Assembly (NCBI GenBank): GCA_029055565.1
Contig: JAIDCZ010000002.1
Span: forward strand, 1 to 34,024
DNA: 34,024 nt
Origin: Clostridiales bacterium
Lineage (GTDB): Bacteria > Bacillota > Clostridia > Christensenellales > Pumilibacteraceae
Direction: 5' to 3'
In this document: positions 1 to 6,030 of the stretch, one piece after another
Numbering within the stretch: position 1 is the stretch's first letter
Layout: every line of letters begins with the position of its first letter
Program-made: the position numbers and the translations under genes
Notes under the pieces: model-generated
What the model saw: the letters and a program-made list of their open reading frames with translations, nothing else
What the model was told of the DNA's origin: nothing
Database searches by the model: none

Positions 1-401
1 TAAGGTTGAGATTCTTCGGCGGGCAAAAAACGCGCTACGCGCTTGCTCTGAATACCTTCGGTGCTTCGTAGGACAAATAAAATTTATAATGACGCGCAAC
101 TAATTGGGTGACGCGCTAAATAAATCGTTACTGTAAACACACAACACTAAAAGTTTCTTGCCAAGACCTTTGCAAAGTGGCGTTGAGATATTTAATATAG
201 ACACGATACTAATTTGGTGTAATGTGCAACAAATTACTATGCGCACACACAACACTAAAAATTTCTTGCCTATACCTTTGCAAAGTGGCGTTGAGATATT
301 TATTATAGACGCGCAACTAATTGGGTGACGCGCTAAATAAATCGTGATTGTAAATACACAACACTAAAAGTTTCTTGCCTACTTCTTTTCAAAGAAGTAG
401 G
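1..401. repeat. Intergenic repeat region: about 108-bp tandem repeat, 2.7 copies
   Basis: No convincing gene is visible here. Units start at 91, 200 and 308, giving periods of 109 and 108 bp. The third unit is cut off at about 379. Three sub-blocks recur. The block at 91-128 is identical to 308-345 and has a degenerate copy at about 200-237. The block at 139-162 recurs at 247-270 (one mismatch) and at 356-379 (identical). The block at 166-202 recurs at 274-310 with one mismatch. Positions 1-90 are unlike the units except for the A/T-rich junction just before 91. Each unit shares a short stretch reading CAACACTAAAA. The array ends directly against the hairpin behind the ZIP transporter gene. 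It has no CRISPR-like repeat and spacer sizes. Confidence 0.85.
378..401 (-). terminator. Hairpin directly behind the ZIP transporter gene
   Basis: An 11-bp perfect stem (378-388 with 391-401) and a 2-nt loop lie immediately after the stop codon of the minus-strand gene, which ends at 402. No clear U-tract follows on the minus strand. It may therefore be a weak terminator or a 3'-end stabilising hairpin rather than a classical intrinsic terminator. Confidence 0.5.
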
Positions 402-1262
402 TTAGAACATTACAAGTAAAAATCCGGCAAGCACGCCGACGAACAGCGATAGGGCGGGCAGCTTGCTTTTCCACATAAGTATGGATTCGGGCAGAAGCTC
501 GCCGAACACGACGTACAGCATTGCGCCGCTCGCAAAGCCGAGCGACAGCGTAAGCATAATTTCGTTTATGCCGCCGAGCGCGAACCCGATAAGTGCGCCG
601 AACACGGTAGGCAGTCCGCTCAGCGCGGTCAGAAGTATGGATTTGACCTTGTTCATACCGCCAGAGATAAGCGGCACGGAAACGGCCATGCCCTCGGGTA
701 TGTTGTGCAGTCCTATTACTATTGCCATAATGAACCCGCTACCCGAAAATAGGTTGGCCACGATATTGGGCGTTATGGCGTACGACGCGCCTATAACCAT
801 GCCCTCGGGCAGATTGTGCAAGGCGATAGCGGACATCATTACGAGTCCCGCCACGAATAGACTGGACTTGTTGGTTTTGTGCGATTCGTAGTGGTTGGAG
901 TGGATAAGCTCGTCAAGGTCGTCGGCGGTTGACGGATGGTTTTCGTCAATGTGCTTTACTTCGTGATTGGTGCGCTTGTCTATGGCGTAGTTGAGTAGGT
1001 GCACCACGCCGTAGCCGACTATTACGGCTGCGACTACTATAAGCGGCGTGTACCAGTCCAGCTCGCCGTTGCGCATCATTTCTATCGGCTCGCTCATTAG
1101 GTCGAAGCACACCACGGCCAGCATTATGCCGGCGGCAAACGATAGCAGTAGACTGACTATCTTGTTGCTGTCGCGCTTGAGCACGGCGCCTATAACGCCG
1201 CCCAAGCCGGTACCTATTACGCCCGATATAAAAGTAATGATAATAATCGCCAAGTATTGCAT
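402..1262 (-). CDS. ZIP family divalent metal (zinc/iron) transporter, ZupT-like
   Basis: 286-residue integral membrane protein of the ZIP family, expected to import zinc or other divalent metals into the cytoplasm. The two family signatures in adjacent transmembrane helices are clear: HNLPEG near residue 149 and HNIPEG near residue 186. Their His and Glu residues form the binuclear metal site. About eight hydrophobic segments are visible. A His/Asp/Glu-rich cytoplasmic loop lies between TM3 and TM4 (about residues 97-130), typical of the family. The length is normal for bacterial ZupT/GufA-type members. The ATG at 1262 is preceded by AAGGAAA and by a promoter at 1287-1315, so it stands as its own transcription unit. 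No Fur or Zur box was recognised. The metal specificity cannot be read from sequence. Confidence 0.93.
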   Translation of the reverse strand: MQYLAIIIITFISGVIGTGLGGVIGAVLKRDSNKIVSLLLSFAAGIMLAVVCFDLMSEPIEMMRNGELDWYTPLIVVAAVIVGYGVVHLLNYAIDKRTNHEVKHIDENHPSTADDLDELIHSNHYESHKTNKSSLFVAGLVMMSAIALHNLPEGMVIGASYAITPNIVANLFSGSGFIMAIVIGLHNIPEGMAVSVPLISGGMNKVKSILLTALSGLPTVFGALIGFALGGINEIMLTLSLGFASGAMLYVVFGELLPESILMWKSKLPALSLFVGVLAGFLLVMF

Positions 1263-1286
1263 TAGTAAATTTCCTTATCGTACTTA

Positions 1287-1315
1287 ATTATAATATCCAA
1301 ATCGCGCAAATGCAA
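1287..1315 (-). promoter_or_regulatory. Sigma-A type promoter of the ZIP transporter gene
   Basis: Read on the minus strand: TTGCAT (1310-1315), 17 bp, TATAAT (1287-1292). Transcription would start near 1280, leaving a short leader that carries the Shine-Dalgarno sequence AAGGAAA. Confidence 0.7.
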
Positions 1316-1343
1316 GCGTTGGCAAGTGATGTGCGCAAATTCA

Positions 1344-1372
1344 TTGCAATTTGTGCGCAAATGATATATAAT
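1344..1372 (+). promoter_or_regulatory. Promoter of the 1379 gene, placed for a leaderless mRNA
   Basis: TTGCAA (1344-1349), 17 bp, TATAAT (1367-1372). The -10 box ends 6 nt before the ATG at 1379, so the expected +1 is at the start codon. No Shine-Dalgarno sequence is present. It overlaps no other feature and is divergent from the ZIP promoter. Confidence 0.7.
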
Positions 1373-1378
1373 GTGCTT

Positions 1379-2431
1379 ATGAAAAAGCTTCGTTTAATGA
1401 GTATGTTGGTTTTCGTGCCGATCGTGATCGGCGTGGGAATGCTGGTAGGCGGCAGTCTGACCGGAAACGCTACGGCGGCCTTTATCGGCGGCTGGGTGCT
1501 GTCTGCCGGAATACCGGTAACTATGTTCGTGCTCGTGGTCGTAGGACTGGTGCTGATTATTACCGGCAAGATAAATCTTTCCGATTACAAAAACAAAAAG
1601 TCAGCGTTTGGCGATTCCTCTACGTCCGCGCAGTCGGACGACGAGGACGACTGGGTGGACGTCGGCGACGATTACGACGGCGCAAAGGTTGCCGAGGATA
1701 ACGCGGTTTCTAATCAAACCGCCGACGCGTCCGTTTCCGCAAACGCCAACGCAACCGTCGTAACCAAAGTAGACGATCCGTTTGACTATACCGACGACGA
1801 GGACGATTGGGAGGATATAACCGACGACGAGCCGTCCGTGAGTCCCGAAAGAAAAAGGGAATACAAACAGCTTTCGGATATAAACACGTCGCGCGGCTAC
1901 AGCAGTAAAATTAAGGAAGCGGAATACCTTGCGCGCAACTCGGCTGACGCGTACAAAAATTCCTCGACCAAGGAAAAGGTTTTCGGCTGGATGTTTTTCG
2001 GGTTCTTGATTACCGACTTCTTTATGATACTGGTGTTTGGCTTTATCGGGAATTTTACCGGCGCCATAGTGTGCTTCTGTCTGTTTGGCGGCACGATACT
2101 GCTTGCTATACTTATAACAGTCATACGCCAAAAAATTTCTATGAGCGTCGGTCGCAAACATAAAAACCGCGAAATGCTGGACGGCGTAGTCAAGCTGTGT
2201 ACGGTATCCAGCACCACCAGCACCGGCAGTCGTACCGTACGGATAAACAAGGTAGTGTACAAGGTGGTAATATCTGCGGGCGACAACGAATACGTTGCGT
2301 ATTCGGAGGACTATTACGATAGGGGAGAAAAGATTAAGTTTTGCAAAATAGGCAAACACCTCGCGTCCATAATGGACGAGGATAAAATGGAGCAGCTTGA
2401 AGAGCTCGAAGACGACGAGCCGCTGGATTGA
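1379..2431 (+). CDS. Four-TM membrane protein with two acidic DDEDDW motifs, unknown function
   Basis: About 350 residues; no family recognised. Two hydrophobic helices lie near the N-terminus (about 7-27 and 33-61). A hydrophilic, very acidic linker of about 140 residues follows, then two more helices (about 203-225 and 231-252), then a C-terminal soluble domain ending in an acidic tail. The linker contains the motif DDEDDW twice, at about residues 87 and 139, each followed by a few residues and another DD pair. This looks like an internal duplication. The C-terminal domain has a beta-strand pattern. I chose the ATG at 1379 over the in-frame ATG at 1310. The -35 and -10 boxes lie between the two, so 1310 would be upstream of transcription. 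There is no ribosome binding site, so a leaderless message is likely. A convergent bidirectional terminator follows. The role may be envelope-related, but that is a guess. Confidence 0.75.
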   Translation: MKKLRLMSMLVFVPIVIGVGMLVGGSLTGNATAAFIGGWVLSAGIPVTMFVLVVVGLVLIITGKINLSDYKNKKSAFGDSSTSAQSDDEDDWVDVGDDYDGAKVAEDNAVSNQTADASVSANANATVVTKVDDPFDYTDDEDDWEDITDDEPSVSPERKREYKQLSDINTSRGYSSKIKEAEYLARNSADAYKNSSTKEKVFGWMFFGFLITDFFMILVFGFIGNFTGAIVCFCLFGGTILLAILITVIRQKISMSVGRKHKNREMLDGVVKLCTVSSTTSTGSRTVRINKVVYKVVISAGDNEYVAYSEDYYDRGEKIKFCKIGKHLASIMDEDKMEQLEELEDDEPLD

Positions 2432-2439
2432 TAGAAAAT

Positions 2440-2479
2440 AACAAAAGCGCACGATCGAACTTGACCGTGCGCTTTTGTT
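2440..2479. terminator. Bidirectional terminator between convergent genes
   Basis: A 14-bp perfect stem (2440-2453 with 2466-2479) and a 12-nt loop. A TTTTGTT stretch lies at the 3' arm on each strand. It lies between the membrane-protein gene ending at 2431 and the XRE gene ending at 2490, and can serve both. Confidence 0.75.
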
Positions 2480-2489
2480 GTGCTTAAAT

Positions 2490-2690
2490 TTAATCTTTTA
2501 GTCCAAGTATATAATCCGCGGACTCGCCGAAAAATTCGGCAAGCGTAATAATGTTGGACGCGCTCGGCTCGGCTTTTCCGAGTTCCCAACGAGCTATCGA
2601 CGACTGGCTTATGCCGGTAGCGTTTGCCAATCCCATTTGACTTAAATTAGCTTGTTCACGCAGTTCGCGTATTCTTTGCGGATATTTCAT
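2490..2690 (-). CDS. Small XRE-family helix-turn-helix regulator
   Basis: 66 residues, little more than one Cro/C1-type helix-turn-helix domain. The scaffold and recognition helices are recognisable from LREQANLSQMGLANATGISQ, followed by SSIARWELGK and a helix with the PSASNIITLAEFFG pattern. The closing DYILGLKD is typical of the family. It probably binds DNA as a homodimer and represses its own and the divergent gene. The start at 2690 (ATG) is preferred; an extension to 2708 would need a TTG start and adds six unconserved residues. The gene diverges from a membrane-protein gene at 2788. The 97 bp between them contain three inverted repeats over the promoter, which are the obvious operators. 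Such XRE plus small-membrane-protein pairs are common in Bacillota, but I do not recognise this pair. Confidence 0.88.
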   Translation of the reverse strand: MKYPQRIRELREQANLSQMGLANATGISQSSIARWELGKAEPSASNIITLAEFFGESADYILGLKD

Positions 2691-2710
2691 ACTTATAATT
2701 TTACACAAAT

Positions 2711-2765
2711 CAAGTCAAAAATGACTTGACAACCCATATAAGGGTTGATATAATATATATATCAA
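2711..2765. promoter_or_regulatory. Consensus promoter embedded in three inverted repeats (likely XRE operators)
   Basis: The promoter for the 2788 gene is TTGACA (2726-2731), 17 bp, TATAAT (2749-2754). Three inverted repeats surround it. CAAGTCA/TGACTTG (2711-2717 and 2722-2728) overlaps the -35. AACCC/GGGTT (2731-2735 and 2742-2746) lies in the spacer. TTGATAT/ATATCAA (2745-2751 and 2759-2765) spans the -10. Binding of the neighbouring XRE protein here would block RNA polymerase. Which of the three it actually binds is unknown. Confidence 0.7.
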
Positions 2766-2787
2766 CAATGTATGTAGGGGATATGCT

Positions 2788-3378
2788 ATGAGCAAAACCA
2801 AGAAAAAACTGAGAATATCGAGCATTATTGCTGCGATACTTATTATTTTATTCATACTGTCGGGGTTTTTGATCTTTGTATTGCGCCCATGGATTGTGTT
2901 AGTGATAAATGGCGCTGAAATGCTAATTTATGGGATAGTATTCAGAAGGGTAGGTGTAAGCTATGTATTTGTAATAATTACCTACGTGATAATTGTAGTA
3001 CTGTCTATATTAATCGTAGTATTCCGACATGATTTCGATTTAAATTGGTCGGCAATAATATATACAGTGTTGGTCGGGGTATTTATCGGACTTACAGTTT
3101 TTATAACTTTCTTTCAGTTTCATGAAAGTCGATATCCTGCTAGCGCGGTAAATGTAACCGGTCCGCTTGGCTGTATCGGAGGGTGGGCTGTTTTGATATT
3201 ATTTGCACCAACAGAATTCGGCTCTTTCATAACCGGATTTATTATTGCTATACTTTACTCAGTATTGACATGGTTTATTAAGGCGTGCATCACAGGGTGG
3301 ATTAATGACAGTGATGATGGTGGTAGTGGTGGTACATCAAAGACATATGATATATATATTGTTGAACACGATGATTAG
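2788..3378 (+). CDS. AT-rich multi-TM membrane protein of unknown function, divergent from XRE regulator
   Basis: 196 residues with about six hydrophobic segments (roughly 10-35, 36-55, 58-80, 88-110, 127-148 and 150-170). The N-terminus is lysine-rich, suggesting it faces the cytoplasm. A short hydrophilic C-terminal tail contains a Gly/Ser/Asp-rich stretch and ends near EHDD. I recognise no family and see no catalytic motif. AGGGGA seven bases before the ATG serves as ribosome binding site. Codon use is visibly more AT-rich than in neighbours such as the hydrogenase genes. Together with the adjacent XRE repressor, this suggests a small acquired module. The strong consensus promoter with nested operators says the gene is normally repressed and strongly inducible. 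A terminator follows at 3392. Confidence 0.8.
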   Translation: MSKTKKKLRISSIIAAILIILFILSGFLIFVLRPWIVLVINGAEMLIYGIVFRRVGVSYVFVIITYVIIVVLSILIVVFRHDFDLNWSAIIYTVLVGVFIGLTVFITFFQFHESRYPASAVNVTGPLGCIGGWAVLILFAPTEFGSFITGFIIAILYSVLTWFIKACITGWINDSDDGGSGGTSKTYDIYIVEHDD

Positions 3379-3391
3379 TATACTAATTATA

Positions 3392-3428
3392 AACCGGCTA
3401 TGATTACACAATAGTCGGTTTTTGTTTT
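3392..3428 (+). terminator. Intrinsic terminator after the 2788 membrane protein
   Basis: AACCGGCTA (3392-3400) pairs with TAGTCGGTT (3412-3420) through one G-U pair. It is followed directly by TTTGTTTT. Confidence 0.85.
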
Positions 3429-3511
3429 ATGTTATGTCCGCGTATTATCTTATGGGTACGATATAAAACGGTTAGCAGTGGCGAACTTTGGCGAAAATTA
3501 TCTTTTAGTAC

Positions 3512-3546
3512 TTGAAAATATAAAAGTAGTATGTTATACTTTAACA
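3512..3546 (+). promoter_or_regulatory. Hydrogenase operon promoter with overlapping inverted repeat (Rex-like)
   Basis: TTGAAA (3512-3517), 17 bp, TATACT (3535-3540). The inverted repeat TGTTA-N5-TAACA (3532-3536 and 3542-3546) covers the -10 and the start site. It resembles the core of the Rex (NADH/NAD-sensing repressor) site, but that site has six bases between these half-sites. Rex control is therefore a suggestion only. Confidence 0.65.
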
Positions 3547-3633
3547 GTGCGGGTGGGCGAACCCGTACGGCTGTTGTGCCGAAAATTGCTTTCGCTCTAA
3601 TACTGTTATAATCTCACGAAAGGAGTTTAAATA
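3547..3633 (+). promoter_or_regulatory. Structured 5' leader of the hydrogenase operon
   Basis: About 87 nt between the predicted start site and the first codon. GTGCGGGT pairs with ACCCGTAC (8 bp, one G-U, about 3547-3568). A second small hairpin, CGGC/GCCG, follows. The Shine-Dalgarno AAAGGAG lies near 3619. I recognise no known riboswitch class. Confidence 0.4.
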
Positions 3634-4101
3634 ATGACCGACGAGAAAGATATGCAGTTCGCCGCGGTGCTGGAAAGCCTTAAGGGCGTTGACGGTCCCG
3701 TCATGATGGCGATGCAAAAAGCGCAGGACATCTACGGCTATTTGCCGCTCGAAGTCCAACTCAAGATTGCCGATTACTTCGGCGTACCGCTTGCCACGGT
3801 GTACGGAATAGCTACGTTCTATTCGCAGTTCCGTTTGGAGCAGCCCGGCCAAATAAAGATTGCCGTCTGCTTGGGTACTGCGTGCTACGTTAAGGGTAGC
3901 GGCGGCGTTATAGATAAGTTCAGCCGCCTTTTGAGCGTTGAACCCGGACACACCACGTCCGACGGCAGATTCACGCTGGAAGCAACCCGCTGCATAGGCT
4001 GCTGCGGTTTGGCGCCCGTGCTTACCGTCAACGGCGAAGTTTACGGCAAGGTTACAGAGGACAGTGTTGATGAGATACTGGCTAAGTATAACAACGCTTA
4101 A
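3634..4101 (+). CDS. hydC: NuoE-like [2Fe-2S] subunit of NAD-linked [FeFe]-hydrogenase
   Basis: 155 residues, thioredoxin-like ferredoxin of the NuoE/24-kDa family. It is the small electron-transfer subunit of trimeric hydrogenases and is expected to hold one [2Fe-2S] cluster in the cytoplasm. An N-terminal helical part (about 1-75, including MMAMQKAQDIYGYLP) is typical. The four cysteine ligands occur as CLGTAC (C-x4-C) and CIGCCG (C-x3-C, using the first and third Cys). It is the first gene of a three-gene operon with the NuoF-like flavoprotein 30 bp downstream and HydA after that. A clear AAAGGAG precedes the ATG. The length is normal. Whether the complex bifurcates electrons between NADH and ferredoxin or uses NADH alone cannot be decided from this subunit. 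Confidence 0.93.
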   Translation: MTDEKDMQFAAVLESLKGVDGPVMMAMQKAQDIYGYLPLEVQLKIADYFGVPLATVYGIATFYSQFRLEQPGQIKIAVCLGTACYVKGSGGVIDKFSRLLSVEPGHTTSDGRFTLEATRCIGCCGLAPVLTVNGEVYGKVTEDSVDEILAKYNNA

Positions 4102-4131
4102 CGATAAGGGAATAAGGAGTTACGTAGATTT

Positions 4132-6003
4132 ATGAAAACTTTACAGCAATTACAAGAAATTCGCGATCGCCTTAAACCGATGATTACCGAGCGCGCGGAA
4201 GGCGCAAAGGTTTCGGCGGGCCAGCCGCGTAAGTCGATACTCGTTTGCGGTGGTACCGGTTGTACATCCGGCAATAGCAAAATTTTGCACGATAACCTTA
4301 TCGCGCTACTTAAAGAGCATGGAATTCAAGACGAGATTAAGGTTATTACGACCGGCTGTTTCGGTCTTTGCTCCAAGGGTCCTATCGCGGTCGTTTATCC
4401 CGACGGCTCGTTCTACACGCACGTTAAGCCGGAGGACGCAAGGGAGATCGTAGAGCAACACATTATAGGCGGTCAGCCGGTGGAACGCTTACTGCACGCC
4501 GAAAAGGACGCGCACGGTCAGCTTAAGTCCATCAACGACACCGACTTTTACCGTAGCCAGCGCCGCGTAGTGCTGCGCAACTGCGGCGTTATCGATCCCG
4601 AAAACATTGACGAGTATCTTGCTACCGACGGTTACAAGGCTTACGAAAAGGCAGTAACCACTATGACCCAACAGCAAGTTATAGACGAGGTTAAAAAGAG
4701 CGGACTGCGCGGCCGTGGCGGCGCGGGCTTCTCTACCGGTATGAAGTGGCAGTTTACCCACGACGCGGCCGGTACCGAAAAGTACGTTGCGTGCAACGCC
4801 GACGAGGGCGACCCCGGCGCGTTCATGGACCGTTCGCTACTCGAGGGCGATCCTCATGCCGTTATCGAAGCAATGATGATTGCGGGCTATGCGGTAGGCG
4901 CGGAGCACGGCGTTATTTACGTGCGTGCCGAGTACCCTATTGCCGTTCACCGTTTGGAGGTTGCAATAGCGCAAGCGCGCGAGTACGGTATTCTCGGCGA
5001 CAACGTTATGGGCCTTGGCAAGAAGTTCGACCTCGAGCTTCGCCTGGGCGCCGGTGCGTTCGTTTGCGGCGAGGAAACGGCTTTGCTTAACTCTGCGGAA
5101 GGCAAGCGCGGCGAACCGCGTCAGCGCCCGCCGTTCCCCGCGGTTAAAGGTTTGTTCGGCAAGCCCACGCTTATCAACAACGTGGAAACGTACGGCAACA
5201 TTACTCAAATAATTCTTAACGGCGCGGACTGGTTCGCTTCGGTCGGCACCGAAAAGAGCAAGGGCACCAAGGTGTTCGCGCTCGGCGGCAAGCTGGAAAA
5301 CGTAGGTCTCGTGGAAATTCCTATGGGTACCACGCTCCGCACCATAGTAGAGGATATAGGCGGCGGTTGCCCCAACGGCAAAAAGTTTAAAGCCGCGCAG
5401 ACCGGCGGTCCGTCCGGCGGTTGCATTCCGTCCTCGCTTATCGACACGCCCATCGACTACGACAACCTTATGGCTATCGGTTCGATGATGGGTAGCGGCG
5501 GCCTTATAGTTATGGACGAGGACAACTGCATGGTCGATATTGCAAAATTCTTCCTCGAATTCACCGTAGACGAGTCGTGCGGAAAGTGCACGCCGTGCCG
5601 TATCGGCAACAAGCGCCTTTTGGAAATGCTCGACAAGGTTACCAAGGGCGAGGCTACGCTCGAGGACATCGACAAGATGGAGGAGCTTTGCTACTACATA
5701 AAGGACAACTCGCTGTGCGGACTCGGCCAGACCGCGCCCAATCCCGTGCTTTCCACACTCCGCTATTTCCGTGACGAGTACGAAGCGCACTGCAACGGCA
5801 AATGCCCCGCGGGCGTATGCAAAGCGTTGGTCAGCTACAAGGTCGATCCCGACAAATGTATCGGCTGCACTATCTGTGCGCGCAACTGTCCGGTCAAGGC
5901 AATCGAGGGCACGGTCAAACAGCCTCACACCATCGATCCCAAAAAGTGCATTAAGTGCGGCGTATGTGCTTCTAAATGCCCGAAGGGTGCTATCAGCAAA
6001 TAA
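4132..6003 (+). CDS. hydB: NuoF-like NADH/FMN subunit of trimeric [FeFe]-hydrogenase
   Basis: 623 residues. It carries FMN and the NAD(H) site and passes electrons to HydA. Domains in order: an N-terminal thioredoxin-like [2Fe-2S] domain with C39-x4-C44 and C76-x3-C80; the 51-kDa NuoF core with the glycine-rich NADH/FMN region (SGLRGRGGAGFSTGMKW near residue 190) and the ADEGDPGAF motif; an SLBB segment; the [4Fe-4S] site C483-x2-C486-x2-C489 and C529; and a C-terminal two-[4Fe-4S] ferredoxin starting at C576. This architecture and length are those of HydB from electron-bifurcating or NADH-dependent hydrogenases, not of complex I NuoF, which lacks both terminal additions. AAGGAG stands about 12 nt before the ATG. 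It is co-transcribed with the genes on both sides. Confidence 0.95.
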   Translation: MKTLQQLQEIRDRLKPMITERAEGAKVSAGQPRKSILVCGGTGCTSGNSKILHDNLIALLKEHGIQDEIKVITTGCFGLCSKGPIAVVYPDGSFYTHVKPEDAREIVEQHIIGGQPVERLLHAEKDAHGQLKSINDTDFYRSQRRVVLRNCGVIDPENIDEYLATDGYKAYEKAVTTMTQQQVIDEVKKSGLRGRGGAGFSTGMKWQFTHDAAGTEKYVACNADEGDPGAFMDRSLLEGDPHAVIEAMMIAGYAVGAEHGVIYVRAEYPIAVHRLEVAIAQAREYGILGDNVMGLGKKFDLELRLGAGAFVCGEETALLNSAEGKRGEPRQRPPFPAVKGLFGKPTLINNVETYGNITQIILNGADWFASVGTEKSKGTKVFALGGKLENVGLVEIPMGTTLRTIVEDIGGGCPNGKKFKAAQTGGPSGGCIPSSLIDTPIDYDNLMAIGSMMGSGGLIVMDEDNCMVDIAKFFLEFTVDESCGKCTPCRIGNKRLLEMLDKVTKGEATLEDIDKMEELCYYIKDNSLCGLGQTAPNPVLSTLRYFRDEYEAHCNGKCPAGVCKALVSYKVDPDKCIGCTICARNCPVKAIEGTVKQPHTIDPKKCIKCGVCASKCPKGAISK

Positions 6004-6030
6004 TTTGGGAAAATAGGAGATAATAGGTAT

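Noticed and set aside
91-379. CRISPR array
   Set aside because: Units of about 108 bp with internally diverged blocks do not show short repeats separated by unique equal-length spacers, and no cas genes are in the window.
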